A DNA stretch of 64,000 nucleotides from Sulfurovum sp. (GTDB lineage: Bacteria > Campylobacterota > Campylobacteria > Campylobacterales > Sulfurovaceae): positions 47,742 through 111,741 of the forward strand of contig JAMOTA010000038.1 in the NCBI GenBank assembly GCA_027068435.1. The letters are read 5' to 3'. Both the position numbers and the translations under genes were made by a program. The notes below the pieces were generated by a model. The model was not told the origin of the DNA and did not search any database. It saw only the letters and a program-made list of their open reading frames with translations. Within the stretch, counting starts at the first letter, position 1. Every line of letters begins with the position of its first letter. Positions 55,063-63,870 of this stretch are shown here, piece after piece.

Positions 55063-57156
55063 TTACTCTCCAAAAATATCATCTATGATAGTGCTTTTAA
55101 ACTCTATATCTCCATTCATTGCACTATCAGTTGCATCTACAGCTGAACTTTTGATGATACCTAAATGGTACTCGTTGTTCATGAAGTACTGATATCCACC
55201 TGCATCATGTTGTGGGTTGTCAAAGAGTGACATGATACTGTAGCCAAACATGTGACTGTTTTGTAGTTTGGTTTGGTTGAGGTCATGGTAAAATTGTGCT
55301 GCTTTGTCCTCATATCCTGACTCATCTATCTCACCTGCATCTATGGTACCGTTATTATTGTTATCACTCCAAGTAGCAGTAGCTATGGTGATATAGGGCA
55401 GATATATAGGCTTTTGATACATAGAATAGAGATAATCAGCCATATTTTCTACTCTTTTTGCGAGATACTCTATCCCTATCTCCTCATCACTATAGGCTTT
55501 TGGGTTTGGGTTGTCCCATGTCCCAGGGTTAGATGGGTCTCTGCTAAACTGTCCTACCATCTGTTGAAAAGAGACAAAGTCTATCTTTGGCATGAGTGCA
55601 TCTAGTATGGGTTTTGACAGCCCCCATTCGTACTTGTCTCCTAATGCACAGTTCTCATATCCACACTTGTCATAAGTCTGATTTGCTCCTCTGTTCCCAG
55701 TATCTGTGATACATAACGATAGGCTCATGCTCTCATCTTTAATGGTATCAATAGCACTACTCATAATGGTCACAAAATCATCTGCATTATCTAGTACGGC
55801 TTGTTTGTTAAACTCAGGCTCTAGTATGAGTAGTTTATGCCCTTCTATCTTGTCTAAAAAAGTTTTTAGTTTTTGGTTATTTGTGTAGTACTCCTCAATC
55901 TCACGCTCAGTTGGCATACCATTTACTAGCTCATCACCAAAATACCAATAGACAAAGACGGGTATTTTGCCTTGTTGTATGGCTTGGTTTATCTTCTCTA
56001 CATTAAACCAAGACTCTTCCCAATCTTTTGTCAGCCATAGTGTAAAATATGTAGATTTACTTAGGTACTGTTGCAAAGAGGTAAATTTATTGCTATCAAA
56101 GTTTTTGATAGTTGAGTAGTATGCATTGTCTGCTAATGCTTCATCTAGCATTAAATTTACGGCACTCACCCATACTATATCACCATTGTCATCTTGAAAC
56201 TTGAAAGCACCACTACCTCCAAAACCCACACCAAATGTAGAATGCATACTCTCATCTGTATGGCAACTATATCTAAATGTATCATCTAAATCTAAGGGTA
56301 GAATAAGCGTCTGAAAATGCATGTTATTCATACTTTCACATAGCGTTGTACTAGCCTCTCCATTTACGATATAGTTATCATTATATTCAGCATTAAAGAC
56401 AGGTTTGTTGTTAGTTATAAATGGTATGAGAGTATCACACTCATCATACTCATTACACTCTTCATTTACTGCAAAGTCAAAGTATGGTTCAAGCTCTACT
56501 ATCTGGTCTAAATCATTTTTAAGACCTACACTTAAGCCTCTTTTTCTAGCCTCATTTGCGATAAACTTGTTGTATGCGAGTTGGTCATTTGCACTGAGGT
56601 CAAATCCACTTTCGTTGGCATACCCATCCATGTTGTCAGGCTCTACTCCATCACAACCTTTTTGTACTGCTAAATCTAGTCTAGCTCTCATGATGGGTGC
56701 TAGAGCTTCATTGGAGATATCTAGCCATCTCTCTCCCTCCCAACCATCAAGCTCACTACCTAAGAGTTCAGAAGGAAAGTCACTTTGGTCATCTCTCCAA
56801 TCTTCATAACTCCCACCACTAAAGTAACATATCACTTTTTTACCATCACTCTTTAGTGATGCTATTAGTGACGTACTAGAGTCAAATAGATCTATATCGT
56901 ACATATCTACACTATAGCTAGTATTGACAGTATCAGTAAGTTGCCACTGCCAGCTAGTACTTAGTGAAGGTCTGTACCAATCACCTGTAGAGTAAACGGG
57001 TACATTTATGCTAAAGAGTGACTCATTATTATCGATGGGTTCACTACCACTACCACTATCATTTGTATTTGTATTTGTATTTGAGCTATCATTAGAACCT
57101 CCACTTCCACACCCTACCAGTAAAACAATGCTAATCAAAGATATAAATTTCTTCAT
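55063..57156 (-). CDS. Lipoprotein with GH114-like barrel and a second barrel domain
   Basis: 697 aa from the ATG at 57156 (AAGGAGT upstream on its strand; ten extra residues from 57186 are unlikely). Lipobox SIVLLVGCG, a low-complexity Ser/Asn/Thr linker, then a GH114-type barrel (about 50-280: SWQWQLTDTVNTSYSVDMYDID, GKKVICYFSGGSYEDWR, GCDGVEPDNMDGY, NDLDQIVELEPYFDFAVNE). A second domain (about 350-690) looks like another TIM barrel and holds an EF-hand loop (DNNNNGTIDAGE). GH114 is known from endo-alpha-1,4-polygalactosaminidase. The acidic D-x-D/E residues are visible. Confidence 0.78.
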   Translation of the reverse strand: MKKFISLISIVLLVGCGSGGSNDSSNTNTNTNDSGSGSEPIDNNESLFSINVPVYSTGDWYRPSLSTSWQWQLTDTVNTSYSVDMYDIDLFDSSTSLIASLKSDGKKVICYFSGGSYEDWRDDQSDFPSELLGSELDGWEGERWLDISNEALAPIMRARLDLAVQKGCDGVEPDNMDGYANESGFDLSANDQLAYNKFIANEARKRGLSVGLKNDLDQIVELEPYFDFAVNEECNEYDECDTLIPFITNNKPVFNAEYNDNYIVNGEASTTLCESMNNMHFQTLILPLDLDDTFRYSCHTDESMHSTFGVGFGGSGAFKFQDDNGDIVWVSAVNLMLDEALADNAYYSTIKNFDSNKFTSLQQYLSKSTYFTLWLTKDWEESWFNVEKINQAIQQGKIPVFVYWYFGDELVNGMPTEREIEEYYTNNQKLKTFLDKIEGHKLLILEPEFNKQAVLDNADDFVTIMSSAIDTIKDESMSLSLCITDTGNRGANQTYDKCGYENCALGDKYEWGLSKPILDALMPKIDFVSFQQMVGQFSRDPSNPGTWDNPNPKAYSDEEIGIEYLAKRVENMADYLYSMYQKPIYLPYITIATATWSDNNNNGTIDAGEIDESGYEDKAAQFYHDLNQTKLQNSHMFGYSIMSLFDNPQHDAGGYQYFMNNEYHLGIIKSSAVDATDSAMNGDIEFKSTIIDDIFGE

Positions 57157-57287
57157 AAAGTACTCCTTATAGTGGTATTTTATCAAGATAAGTTAAAATT
57201 AGACGCTAATGATAGGAGTGATAATATTTCTCATTAAAATAAGCAAGCATCATGGTATAATGAAATACAAATAAACAAGGAGTTAAC

Positions 57288-57650
57288 ATGGCATACAACA
57301 TATTAACAGAAGAAGAGAGAAGAGTTATCGTAAACAAAGGAACAGAGCGTTCTTTCACTGGGAAATTTTGGGATGCTAAAGAGGATGGTATGTATATTTG
57401 CCGTCAATGTGACGCTCCACTTTTCTCTTCTGACACTAAGTTTGACTCAGGTACAGGGTGGCCAAGTTTTGACAATACTGTAGAGGGTGCAGTTAAAGAA
57501 GTGCCTGACGCTGATGGCAGACGTGTAGAGATAGTCTGTGCAGAATGTAACGGTCACTTAGGTCACATGTTTAAGGGAGAGAGCATGACTCCTACAAGCA
57601 CCCGTCACTGTGTTAACTCCATCTCACTTGATTTTGTAGCAAAAGATTAA
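57288..57650 (+). CDS. msrB: Peptide methionine-R-sulfoxide reductase
   Basis: 120 aa, ATG after AAGGAG. Reduces methionine-R-sulfoxide. Two CxxC zinc pairs (YICRQCDAP and VCAECNGH), GTGWPSFDNTV, GHLGHMFKGE and the catalytic Cys in RHCVNSISLDF. Short stand-alone form of the usual length. Single gene. Confidence 0.96.
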   Translation: MAYNILTEEERRVIVNKGTERSFTGKFWDAKEDGMYICRQCDAPLFSSDTKFDSGTGWPSFDNTVEGAVKEVPDADGRRVEIVCAECNGHLGHMFKGESMTPTSTRHCVNSISLDFVAKD

Positions 57651-57747
57651 CACCGATGCAAGCCTTACAATGCTATAGGACACTTATTGTTTTGTAGTTC
57701 TTTTTGTTGAGGATTTACTTACTAAAAAACACTATAAGGAAAAAAAG

Positions 57748-58143
57748 ATGAAAATAATTTTGAAAAGTTTAGGATTAATGCTATTGTTGAGTATTTGGGC
57801 AATGGCAGATTTGCCTATAGGTACATTTGGGTTCGATATGAAATCAACATTGAAAGCCAATGGAAATGCAAATGAGCAGATGACTTATTTGCTTAAAAAT
57901 ATGAGTAAAGATATTAAAAATGTTACTGTAGCCCAAGGTAAAAAAGTGACTTTAATGGGGGTTAATCGAAAAGGTAAAGCTAGAAAACAGACTTTTATCT
58001 ACAAAAAAATCTCAAAAAATACTTATGAAATACCTGCTGGAAGAGGTATGCAACTTACGGCTTCTGATGCAAAACACTTGAAGCTAGATTTGGTAATGCA
58101 AAATGGAGAAAAAATACATCTGTATTATAGTCTGACAAAGTAA
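57748..58143 (+). CDS. Small exported protein, unknown
   Basis: 131 aa with a signal peptide (about 1-20, ending AMA), ATG after AAGGAAAAA. The mature part is basic, about 110 residues, beta-rich by appearance (KKVTLMGVNRKGKARKQTFIY, LKLDLVMQNGEKIHLYYSL). No family recognised. Stand-alone gene between msrB and a small degraded region. Confidence 0.55.
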   Translation: MKIILKSLGLMLLLSIWAMADLPIGTFGFDMKSTLKANGNANEQMTYLLKNMSKDIKNVTVAQGKKVTLMGVNRKGKARKQTFIYKKISKNTYEIPAGRGMQLTASDAKHLKLDLVMQNGEKIHLYYSLTK

Positions 58144-58218
58144 AATGCAATGGGGCTACAAAACTTTATAGGTCTTCAGCTTATACTAAAGCAAAAGGTT
58201 AAATATAGACAAAATATT

Positions 58219-58365
58219 TTACTGAAATGCGTCTAGTATACTACTATCTATATTGCTTCCAAAGTGGGTAAAGCCACCTGCTCCATTTGATGATGCATGT
58301 TTTTTTATAGCTCTTTCTGTGAGTTCTATTGGTGATTTTGGGAGTGGGAGTGTAAATAATTCTAT
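58219..58365 (-). pseudogene. Possible C-terminal remnant of a protein-coding gene
   Basis: In the 270-base gap before ackA the minus strand has a 48-codon open frame that ends with a stop at 58219 and begins after an in-frame TAG at 58366-58368. It reads protein-like (for example LPKSPIELTERAIKKHASSN and GGFTHFGSNIDSSILDAF) but has no ATG or ribosome-binding site. It may be the tail of a gene lost by deletion. Family unknown. Confidence 0.35.
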
Positions 58366-58413
58366 CTATTTTTTTTAATATACGTTTTGTCTGTTAATCA
58401 TCTCTATATCCAC

Positions 58414-59454
58414 TTAACTAACACTTTGTTCCTTAAGTCTCAAACACTCCTTGGCTATCTGCAACTCTTCATCAGTCTTTATAACTAACACTTTTTTACC
58501 CTTGACTATGCTAAAATTCTTCACTCTCTCTTGCAGTATTTTAGAGTTTTCTCCTATACCACCACTCAACACTATTGCATCTACATCACCTAAAAGTGCT
58601 ATGTATGCACCTATATACTTTTTTATTCTTCTTAACATCATCTCTAATGCTAGTCTTGATTCAGGGGTGTTTTTTGATAGAATCTCTCTTAAATCATTAC
58701 TCTTTGCTAGACCTAAAAGTCCTGAGTGTTTGTTGAGTTCTTTGTCCACCTCATCTACACTGTAGCCTAACTCTCTTTGCATATAGAATACTATAGCTGG
58801 GTCTATGTCACCTGAGCGAGTTCCCATAACTAAACCCTCTAGTGGTGTAAATCCCATTGAAGTATCTATACTCTTTCCTCTCTCTATAGCACAGATACTT
58901 GCACCATTTCCTAAGTGAAGAGTTATGATATTTAACTCTTCTTGCTCTTTTTTTAAAATCTTTGCACTCTGCTCTAAAAGATAGGAGTGACTTATCCCGT
59001 GAAAGCCATAACGACGTATATGATGCTCTTCATAGAACTTATAATCAAGTGCATATAGATATGCTTCTTCTGGCATAGTGGTATGAAACGCAGTATCAAA
59101 CACTGCTATCTGTTTTATATTGGGTGCTTTTTCTCTTGTGAGTTTTATACCCTCTAGATTTGCAGGATTATGAAGTGGTGCCAAAGGGTTTAACCCCTCT
59201 ATCTTCTTTACTACCTCATCATCTATCTCTACAGAACTATGAAAGTACTCTCCTCCATGAACTACACGATGCCCTATCATATCTATACTCTCAAAATCTA
59301 TCTCTAAACTCTCTAATGCTTCTTTATGTGTAGCTACTCCACCCTCTTGTGCTATATACTCCACTAAGTAGCTCTCTAAAAGTTTATCTTGTGTCATATT
59401 ATAGAGTTTTACTTTGAGTGATGAGCTTCCTGCATTTACTACTGCTACTCGCAT
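58414..59454 (-). CDS. ackA: Acetate kinase (short form)
   Basis: 346 aa. Acetyl phosphate + ADP to acetate + ATP. VNAGSSSLKVKL at the N-terminus, GHRVVHGG, FDTAFHTTMP, RYGFHGISH, HLGNGASICA, GFTPLEGLVMGTRSGDIDP and LSGGIGENS are all present. About 50 residues shorter than the typical 400, mostly missing loops, but every catalytic motif is kept. One base downstream of pta, so cotranscribed. Confidence 0.94.
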   Translation of the reverse strand: MRVAVVNAGSSSLKVKLYNMTQDKLLESYLVEYIAQEGGVATHKEALESLEIDFESIDMIGHRVVHGGEYFHSSVEIDDEVVKKIEGLNPLAPLHNPANLEGIKLTREKAPNIKQIAVFDTAFHTTMPEEAYLYALDYKFYEEHHIRRYGFHGISHSYLLEQSAKILKKEQEELNIITLHLGNGASICAIERGKSIDTSMGFTPLEGLVMGTRSGDIDPAIVFYMQRELGYSVDEVDKELNKHSGLLGLAKSNDLREILSKNTPESRLALEMMLRRIKKYIGAYIALLGDVDAIVLSGGIGENSKILQERVKNFSIVKGKKVLVIKTDEELQIAKECLRLKEQSVS

Positions 59455-61533
59455 TTACTCTCCTACTTGTATAGCTGTGATAGCTATAGTGTTTACAATA
59501 TCTGCTACTAAACACCCTCGACTTAGGTCATTTACTGGTTTGTTTAGACCTTGTAGTACTGGTCCTATAGCCACTGCACCACTTGAACGCTGAACCGCTT
59601 TGTATGTGTTGTTTCCCGTGTTTAAGTCTGGAAATATAAAGAGATTTGCATGCCCAGCTACTTTTGAAGATGGGAGTTTTTTCTTTGCAACTGCTTCATT
59701 TATCGCTGCATCATACTGTATGGGACCTTCTATGGCTAGTTCACTCGCTCGCTCTCTTACTATCTTAGTAGCTTCTCTTACCTTTTCAACCTCTGCACCA
59801 CTTCCACTCTCTCCCGTTGAGTATGAAAGCATCGCAACCTTTGGTTCTATAGCAAAAGCTTTTGCAGTTTGGACACTAGAGAGTGCTATCTGTGCTAGCT
59901 CTTCAGCATTTGGATCTTTGTTGATAGCACAGTCACCATAGACAAGTACCTCTTTCTCCATACACATAAAGAAAACACTAGAGACTATCTTTGTGTCTGG
60001 CTTAGTGCGGATTATCTGTAGTGCAGGACGAATAGTCTCTCCAGTTGAACCAACTGCCCCACTTACCATACCATCTGCATACCCTAGATGTACCATCATC
60101 GTTGCGAAGTAGTTTCTATGTGTTATCGCATCTCTTGCAACCTTATGCGAGATACCTTTGGCTTTACGTAGTTGGTAGAACTCCTCACTAAACTCTTGGA
60201 GTAACTTCTCATCCTTCATACTAACAAATCTCGCTTTAGATATATCTAACCCTAAACGTAGTGCATCTGAAACTATCTTTTTCTCATCGCCTAAGAGGAT
60301 TATCTCTACTACATCTCTAAGAAGAACTGTCTCTACAGCTCTTAAGATTCTCTCATCCTCACTCTCTGGTAGCACTATGGTACGTTTAGTCTTACGTGCC
60401 ATCTCAAAAAGATTATATTCAAACATCAAAGGAGAGATAATCTCACTATGAGAACTCTTTATCTTCTTTTCAATCTCTTCTATATCTATGCTAGCATTGA
60501 AAACACCTAAAGAGAGTGCTATCTTTTTTGAGGAGTGTAAACGCAATCTTGCTCTTGTCTTAGAGATATTTTTTGCAGTTGTATAGGTGTCTGTTTTTAC
60601 ACTTATAAGAGGTATATTAAAAGAGTCTAGTCCAACTATAAGTTTTTGGATATTTTTATGCGCTTGCATATCAAAAGGAAAAACTATAGCAGAAACATTT
60701 GGATATGCATCTGAATAAAGAGCACCTAAAAGACCTAAAATGATGTCAGACCTATCTGCGGGAACTATGACTAAGTCATCCTCTTCTATATGTTCTAAAA
60801 AGTTATCTAGTGTAAGTCCAGCTACTTTTACCCCTCTTATAGTACGAGAGTAATCCTCTTTTGAGACCAACACCTCTTTAGCAGCTAAAGAATCTACAAC
60901 ATCCTCTAGTGTTAAAAAGTTTAGTTCAGCCACCTCTTTGAGTATATAAGTTGTATAGGGAAGTTTCTCTAACATATCTTTAAGTGGTTCATAACTTTCA
61001 TCTGAAACTCTATTTACAAATGTAGCGAAATGTGTACACCCCTCTTTCTTTAAGTTATCATACTCCATCTGTATATTTTTTATCACATGATCATTATCAT
61101 TTGTTTTTGCATTAACGATGTTTATATAGGGTGTATTAAAATGGTGTGCTATCTTCAGGTTAAAATCATAGTGTATGTTACTACTTAAAAAGGAGTGACG
61201 TATCCCCTCACAAAGTATAAAGTCATACTCACTCTCTAACTTTTTAAACTTTTGGATAAGTTGGTTGAGTAAAAGGTTTGTTTTATTTTGAGCTATCATA
61301 CTCTCTATATATGCTACATCAAAACCATAAGCATCTTCATACTCTATATCAAGAGAGTAACGAGTAAGGATGAAGTTTATATCTCCATCGAGCTTATTTC
61401 TATCATAGATGATGGGACGGAAGTATGCAACACGAGGAAGGTTTCTTTTTAAAACCTCCATCATACCCATAGATGTAAAAAGGATTCCTGCATTTATCTC
61501 TTGTGAAGCTATATAAAGTGATTTTGTTTTCAT
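59455..61533 (-). CDS. pta: Phosphate acetyltransferase (long form)
   Basis: 692 aa. Acetyl-CoA + phosphate to acetyl phosphate. N-terminal P-loop-like (BioD-type) and DRTGG regulatory domains (about 1-330), then the PTA_PTB catalytic domain (about 365-690): VLPESEDERILRA, DGMVSGAVGSTGETIRPALQ, MLSYSTGESGSG and FPDLNTGNNTYKAVQRSSGA. The long form with the N-terminal regulatory part, as in E. coli. With AckA it links acetyl-CoA and acetate. Confidence 0.95.
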   Translation of the reverse strand: MKTKSLYIASQEINAGILFTSMGMMEVLKRNLPRVAYFRPIIYDRNKLDGDINFILTRYSLDIEYEDAYGFDVAYIESMIAQNKTNLLLNQLIQKFKKLESEYDFILCEGIRHSFLSSNIHYDFNLKIAHHFNTPYINIVNAKTNDNDHVIKNIQMEYDNLKKEGCTHFATFVNRVSDESYEPLKDMLEKLPYTTYILKEVAELNFLTLEDVVDSLAAKEVLVSKEDYSRTIRGVKVAGLTLDNFLEHIEEDDLVIVPADRSDIILGLLGALYSDAYPNVSAIVFPFDMQAHKNIQKLIVGLDSFNIPLISVKTDTYTTAKNISKTRARLRLHSSKKIALSLGVFNASIDIEEIEKKIKSSHSEIISPLMFEYNLFEMARKTKRTIVLPESEDERILRAVETVLLRDVVEIILLGDEKKIVSDALRLGLDISKARFVSMKDEKLLQEFSEEFYQLRKAKGISHKVARDAITHRNYFATMMVHLGYADGMVSGAVGSTGETIRPALQIIRTKPDTKIVSSVFFMCMEKEVLVYGDCAINKDPNAEELAQIALSSVQTAKAFAIEPKVAMLSYSTGESGSGAEVEKVREATKIVRERASELAIEGPIQYDAAINEAVAKKKLPSSKVAGHANLFIFPDLNTGNNTYKAVQRSSGAVAIGPVLQGLNKPVNDLSRGCLVADIVNTIAITAIQVGE

Positions 61534-61598
61534 AGATCTTCTCTTTTGTAATTAAAATATAATTTAGTATATCAAAAAAAGTGAAGATAGGAGGCATA

Positions 61599-61620
61599 GG
61601 GGTCAGGTGACAACAACAAC
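61599..61620 (+). repeat. Left inverted repeat of the RAYT element
   Basis: 22 bases beginning GGGGTCAGGT and ending ACAACAACAAC; pairs with 62439-62460 with two mismatches (positions 11 and 17). Confidence 0.8.
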
Positions 61621-61667
61621 TTAAGCTCAACTCTGCTATACTTATCTCATCCAAATCAGGAGAGTCC

Positions 61668-62438
61668 ATGCCACGTAAACCACGTATAGAAATAGCAGGA
61701 TATTATCATATTGTTAACAGAGGTGTAGAGTAAAGAACTATCTTTGAAGATGTACAAGTCTATGAGTATTTTGAGGAGTTGATGTGCTTTTATGCAAAGA
61801 GTTATGGTATCACTATCCATAACTATTGTCTTATGTCCAATCACTACCACTTACTACTAGAAATACAAGAAGAAAACCTCTCAAAGTTCATGAGACAACT
61901 GAACATGAACTACTCCATATACTTTAATAAAAAGAACAAAAGAGTAGGTCACCTATGGCAAGGACGCTTTAAATCTTGGTATGTGACGGATGAAGCATAC
62001 CTCTATACTCTCATGTGCTACATAGAACAAAACCCACTTAAAGCCCATATGGTCAAAGATATAAAAGAGTACCCCTATAGCTCATACCATTACTTCTTAG
62101 ACTATAAGAATATACCAGAGTGTTTGAAGAACGCATGGATAGTGCAAAACCATAAAAATGATAAAGAAGCGATAGAAGCATTTTTAACAGAACCTGTAGA
62201 TAGACAACAGCTACAAGAACTTAAAACTGCATCTTCATTGGTAGAAGCTCCTAATGTAGATAAAAAACCAAATGAAAAAGAACTTAGACAAATGTTTAAA
62301 AAAGTAAAAGACATCAAAGAAAGAAATAGTACCATAGTGCAAGCGTACAAAAAAGGCTACTCTCAGCAGATGATTGCTACGGTATTGGATATAACTCAGC
62401 AGGCAGTGTTTGCTGTGATTAAGAGGAGTAGAGGATGA
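61668..62438 (+). pseudogene. IS200-like/RAYT transposase with one in-frame stop
   Basis: From ATG 61668 the frame reads MPRKPRIEIAGYYHIVNRGV then Glu and TAA at 61731-61733, and continues open to 62438. The rest is a complete transposase: SNHYHLLLE is the HUH motif (HxH), CYIEQNPLKAHMV contains the likely catalytic Tyr, and the C-terminus has a helix-turn-helix (GYSQQMIATVLDITQQAVFAV). A single point mutation separates it from an intact gene. An internal ATG at 61779 would give 219 aa without the N-terminal strand, likely inactive. Confidence 0.85.
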
Positions 62439-62460
62439 GTTGTAGTTGTTACCTGACCCC
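62439..62460 (-). repeat. Right inverted repeat of the RAYT element
   Basis: Reverse complement begins GGGGTCAGGT and ends AACTACAAC; starts on the base after the transposase stop codon. Two mismatches to the left copy. Confidence 0.8.
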
Positions 62461-63174
62461 TTTATTTTCTCTAAAGCTCAACTAGAAAAAAGAGGCATCA
62501 AAATAGAGAAGAGTTTAGGAGAAGGCATAGCATCCAAAGACTGGGCTTACGATGTAGGAGCAGGTGCAAAGAAGTTAGAGAAGTTAAGAGCCGATAGCAC
62601 TGCTAAATTACCAAAGAATATCAGAGCCATAGCCAAAGAGGGCCTAAAAATAGAAGAACTCTATAGTAAAGCAATTGCTAGTACACCACTAAAACTTCAA
62701 AACTATCTGTTTAAAAACCGTCCTATTATTAAAAAAGGGAAAACAGATGCACCTGCTCACTATGATCCAAACATAAAGACCATAGTCTATAAAGAACAGC
62801 CACAAATCATAATACTTAGGCATGAGCTAGGTCACCATGTAGATAAGATTAACAACTACACAAGTCTTAAAAAACTCAGCACACTAAAAATAGACCAACT
62901 CCAACTACTAAAGCATCAGGTAGAGATAGAAGATCTATTGAAAAACAATAAAGAGGTTTATTTGAATGATCTCTTTTATCTAAACTCAAACAGAGCAATA
63001 GGAGATAAAACACGAAAAGATAGTAAGGTTATAAACTTTGAACTACAAGCCAAAGAGACCTTTGCTAACATCTTTGAAATTATTTTAAGTGGAAATAAGC
63101 AAAGAATTAAGATAGTTGAGCAATACTTCCCTAACGCCTACAGAGCAATTAAAAAGATATTGGAGAGATTATGA
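62446..63174 (+). pseudogene. C-terminal part of a Mu gpF-like minor head protein with a metallopeptidase-like domain
   Basis: Open frame of 242 codons entered from the right inverted repeat with no true start, so the N-terminus is missing. DWAYDVGAG resembles the GWDYNVG motif at the C-terminal end of Mu gpF-like head proteins. It is followed by a second domain with RHELGHHVDK, an HExxH-type zinc motif, and a helical tail. Such C-terminal extensions are found in phage head proteins of Mu-like prophages. Overlaps the next gene by four bases, as in a phage operon. Confidence 0.6.
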
Positions 63175-63386
63175 GTTGTGGAAGATTTTTTAGTAAAGAA
63201 GAGTTAGAGTATGAGCAGACTTTTGATAACGGTGGATATGTCTTAGATATGTTTAGTTACGAAAAAGGTTATATGAGGTTAATCAAAAAAGCTATTAGAG
63301 AGAAAAAAGCTATTACACGAGCCGACTTTGAATCTCTTTATGGTAAAGACAATGCTGAGTATCTGGAGTACCTAGCCAATGTCTAA
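63171..63386 (+). CDS. Small phage-cluster protein, unknown
   Basis: 71 aa, ATG overlapping the previous stop (ATGA). Acidic, mostly helical (RLIKKAIREKKAITRADFESL). Lies between the head-protein fragment and the gpG-like gene, overlapping the latter by 8 bases, as in compact phage operons. No family recognised. Confidence 0.55.
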   Translation: MSCGRFFSKEELEYEQTFDNGGYVLDMFSYEKGYMRLIKKAIREKKAITRADFESLYGKDNAEYLEYLANV

Positions 63387-63840
63387 TGACTTCATAACCC
63401 TAAACATAAATGATAGAGAACTAAGAGATCTTCTCTCAGACTTACGCAAAAAAGGTCAAGACTTTAGTGAAGTTACAGCAGAAATATCAAACTACCTCTA
63501 CAATGCAACAGATGAAGCGTTTGACAATGAGAGTTCTTTCGATGGTACTCCTTGGGAGAGACTGGCAGACTCAACAGTAGAAGCAAAAGGTCACAGTAGA
63601 AAACTGTATGCTGATGGTGACATGAGGGATGGTTTAACGGGAGATAGTGACGGAGGTAAAGCCATAGTAGGACTAAATGCAGTAAGTGACGACGGCTACA
63701 CTTACCCAGCCGTACATCAGTTTGGAAGTAACAAAGTACCTGCAAGACCTTTTTTACCATTTGACGAAGACAAAAAGCTTCACTCTGAAGCAGAAGAAGA
63801 AATCATTCGCATAGTAAAAGAGTTTTTAGAAGAGGTGTAG
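63379..63840 (+). CDS. Phage virion morphogenesis protein (Mu gpG-like)
   Basis: 153 aa. Matches the phage virion morphogenesis family (Mu gpG / P2 tail completion type): SFDGTPWERLADSTVEAKG, KLYADGDMRDGL, YPAVHQFGSNKVPARPFLPF, and a C-terminal helix. Usual length and complete. Together with the two upstream frames it is a remnant of a Mu-like prophage head operon; no other phage genes are in view. A strong terminator follows. Confidence 0.85.
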   Translation: MSNDFITLNINDRELRDLLSDLRKKGQDFSEVTAEISNYLYNATDEAFDNESSFDGTPWERLADSTVEAKGHSRKLYADGDMRDGLTGDSDGGKAIVGLNAVSDDGYTYPAVHQFGSNKVPARPFLPFDEDKKLHSEAEEEIIRIVKEFLEEV

Positions 63841-63842
63841 GG

Positions 63843-63865
63843 GCGAACCCAAGTGTTCGCTTTTT
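63843..63865 (+). terminator. Intrinsic terminator after the phage remnant
   Basis: GCGAAC (63843-63848) and GTTCGC (63855-63860) form a 6-bp GC-rich stem followed by TTTTT (63861-63865), three bases after the stop of the gpG-like gene. Confidence 0.85.
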
Positions 63866-63870
63866 GGGAC

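Larger units (their letters stand above)
61599..62460 (+). mobile_element. REP-associated transposase element (RAYT-like)
   Basis: A transposase gene lies between two 22-base inverted repeats (61599-61620 and 62439-62460) that match in 20 of 22 positions and begin GGGGTCAGGT. Repeats flanking a Y1/HUH transposase are the arrangement of REP-associated tyrosine transposases. The right repeat abuts a truncated phage gene. The element is probably immobile since its transposase has an in-frame stop. Confidence 0.75.

Noticed and set aside
61731..61733. Recoding or readthrough at the TAA of the RAYT transposase
   Set aside because: TAA is rarely recoded and there is no slippery sequence; a simple nonsense mutation explains it.
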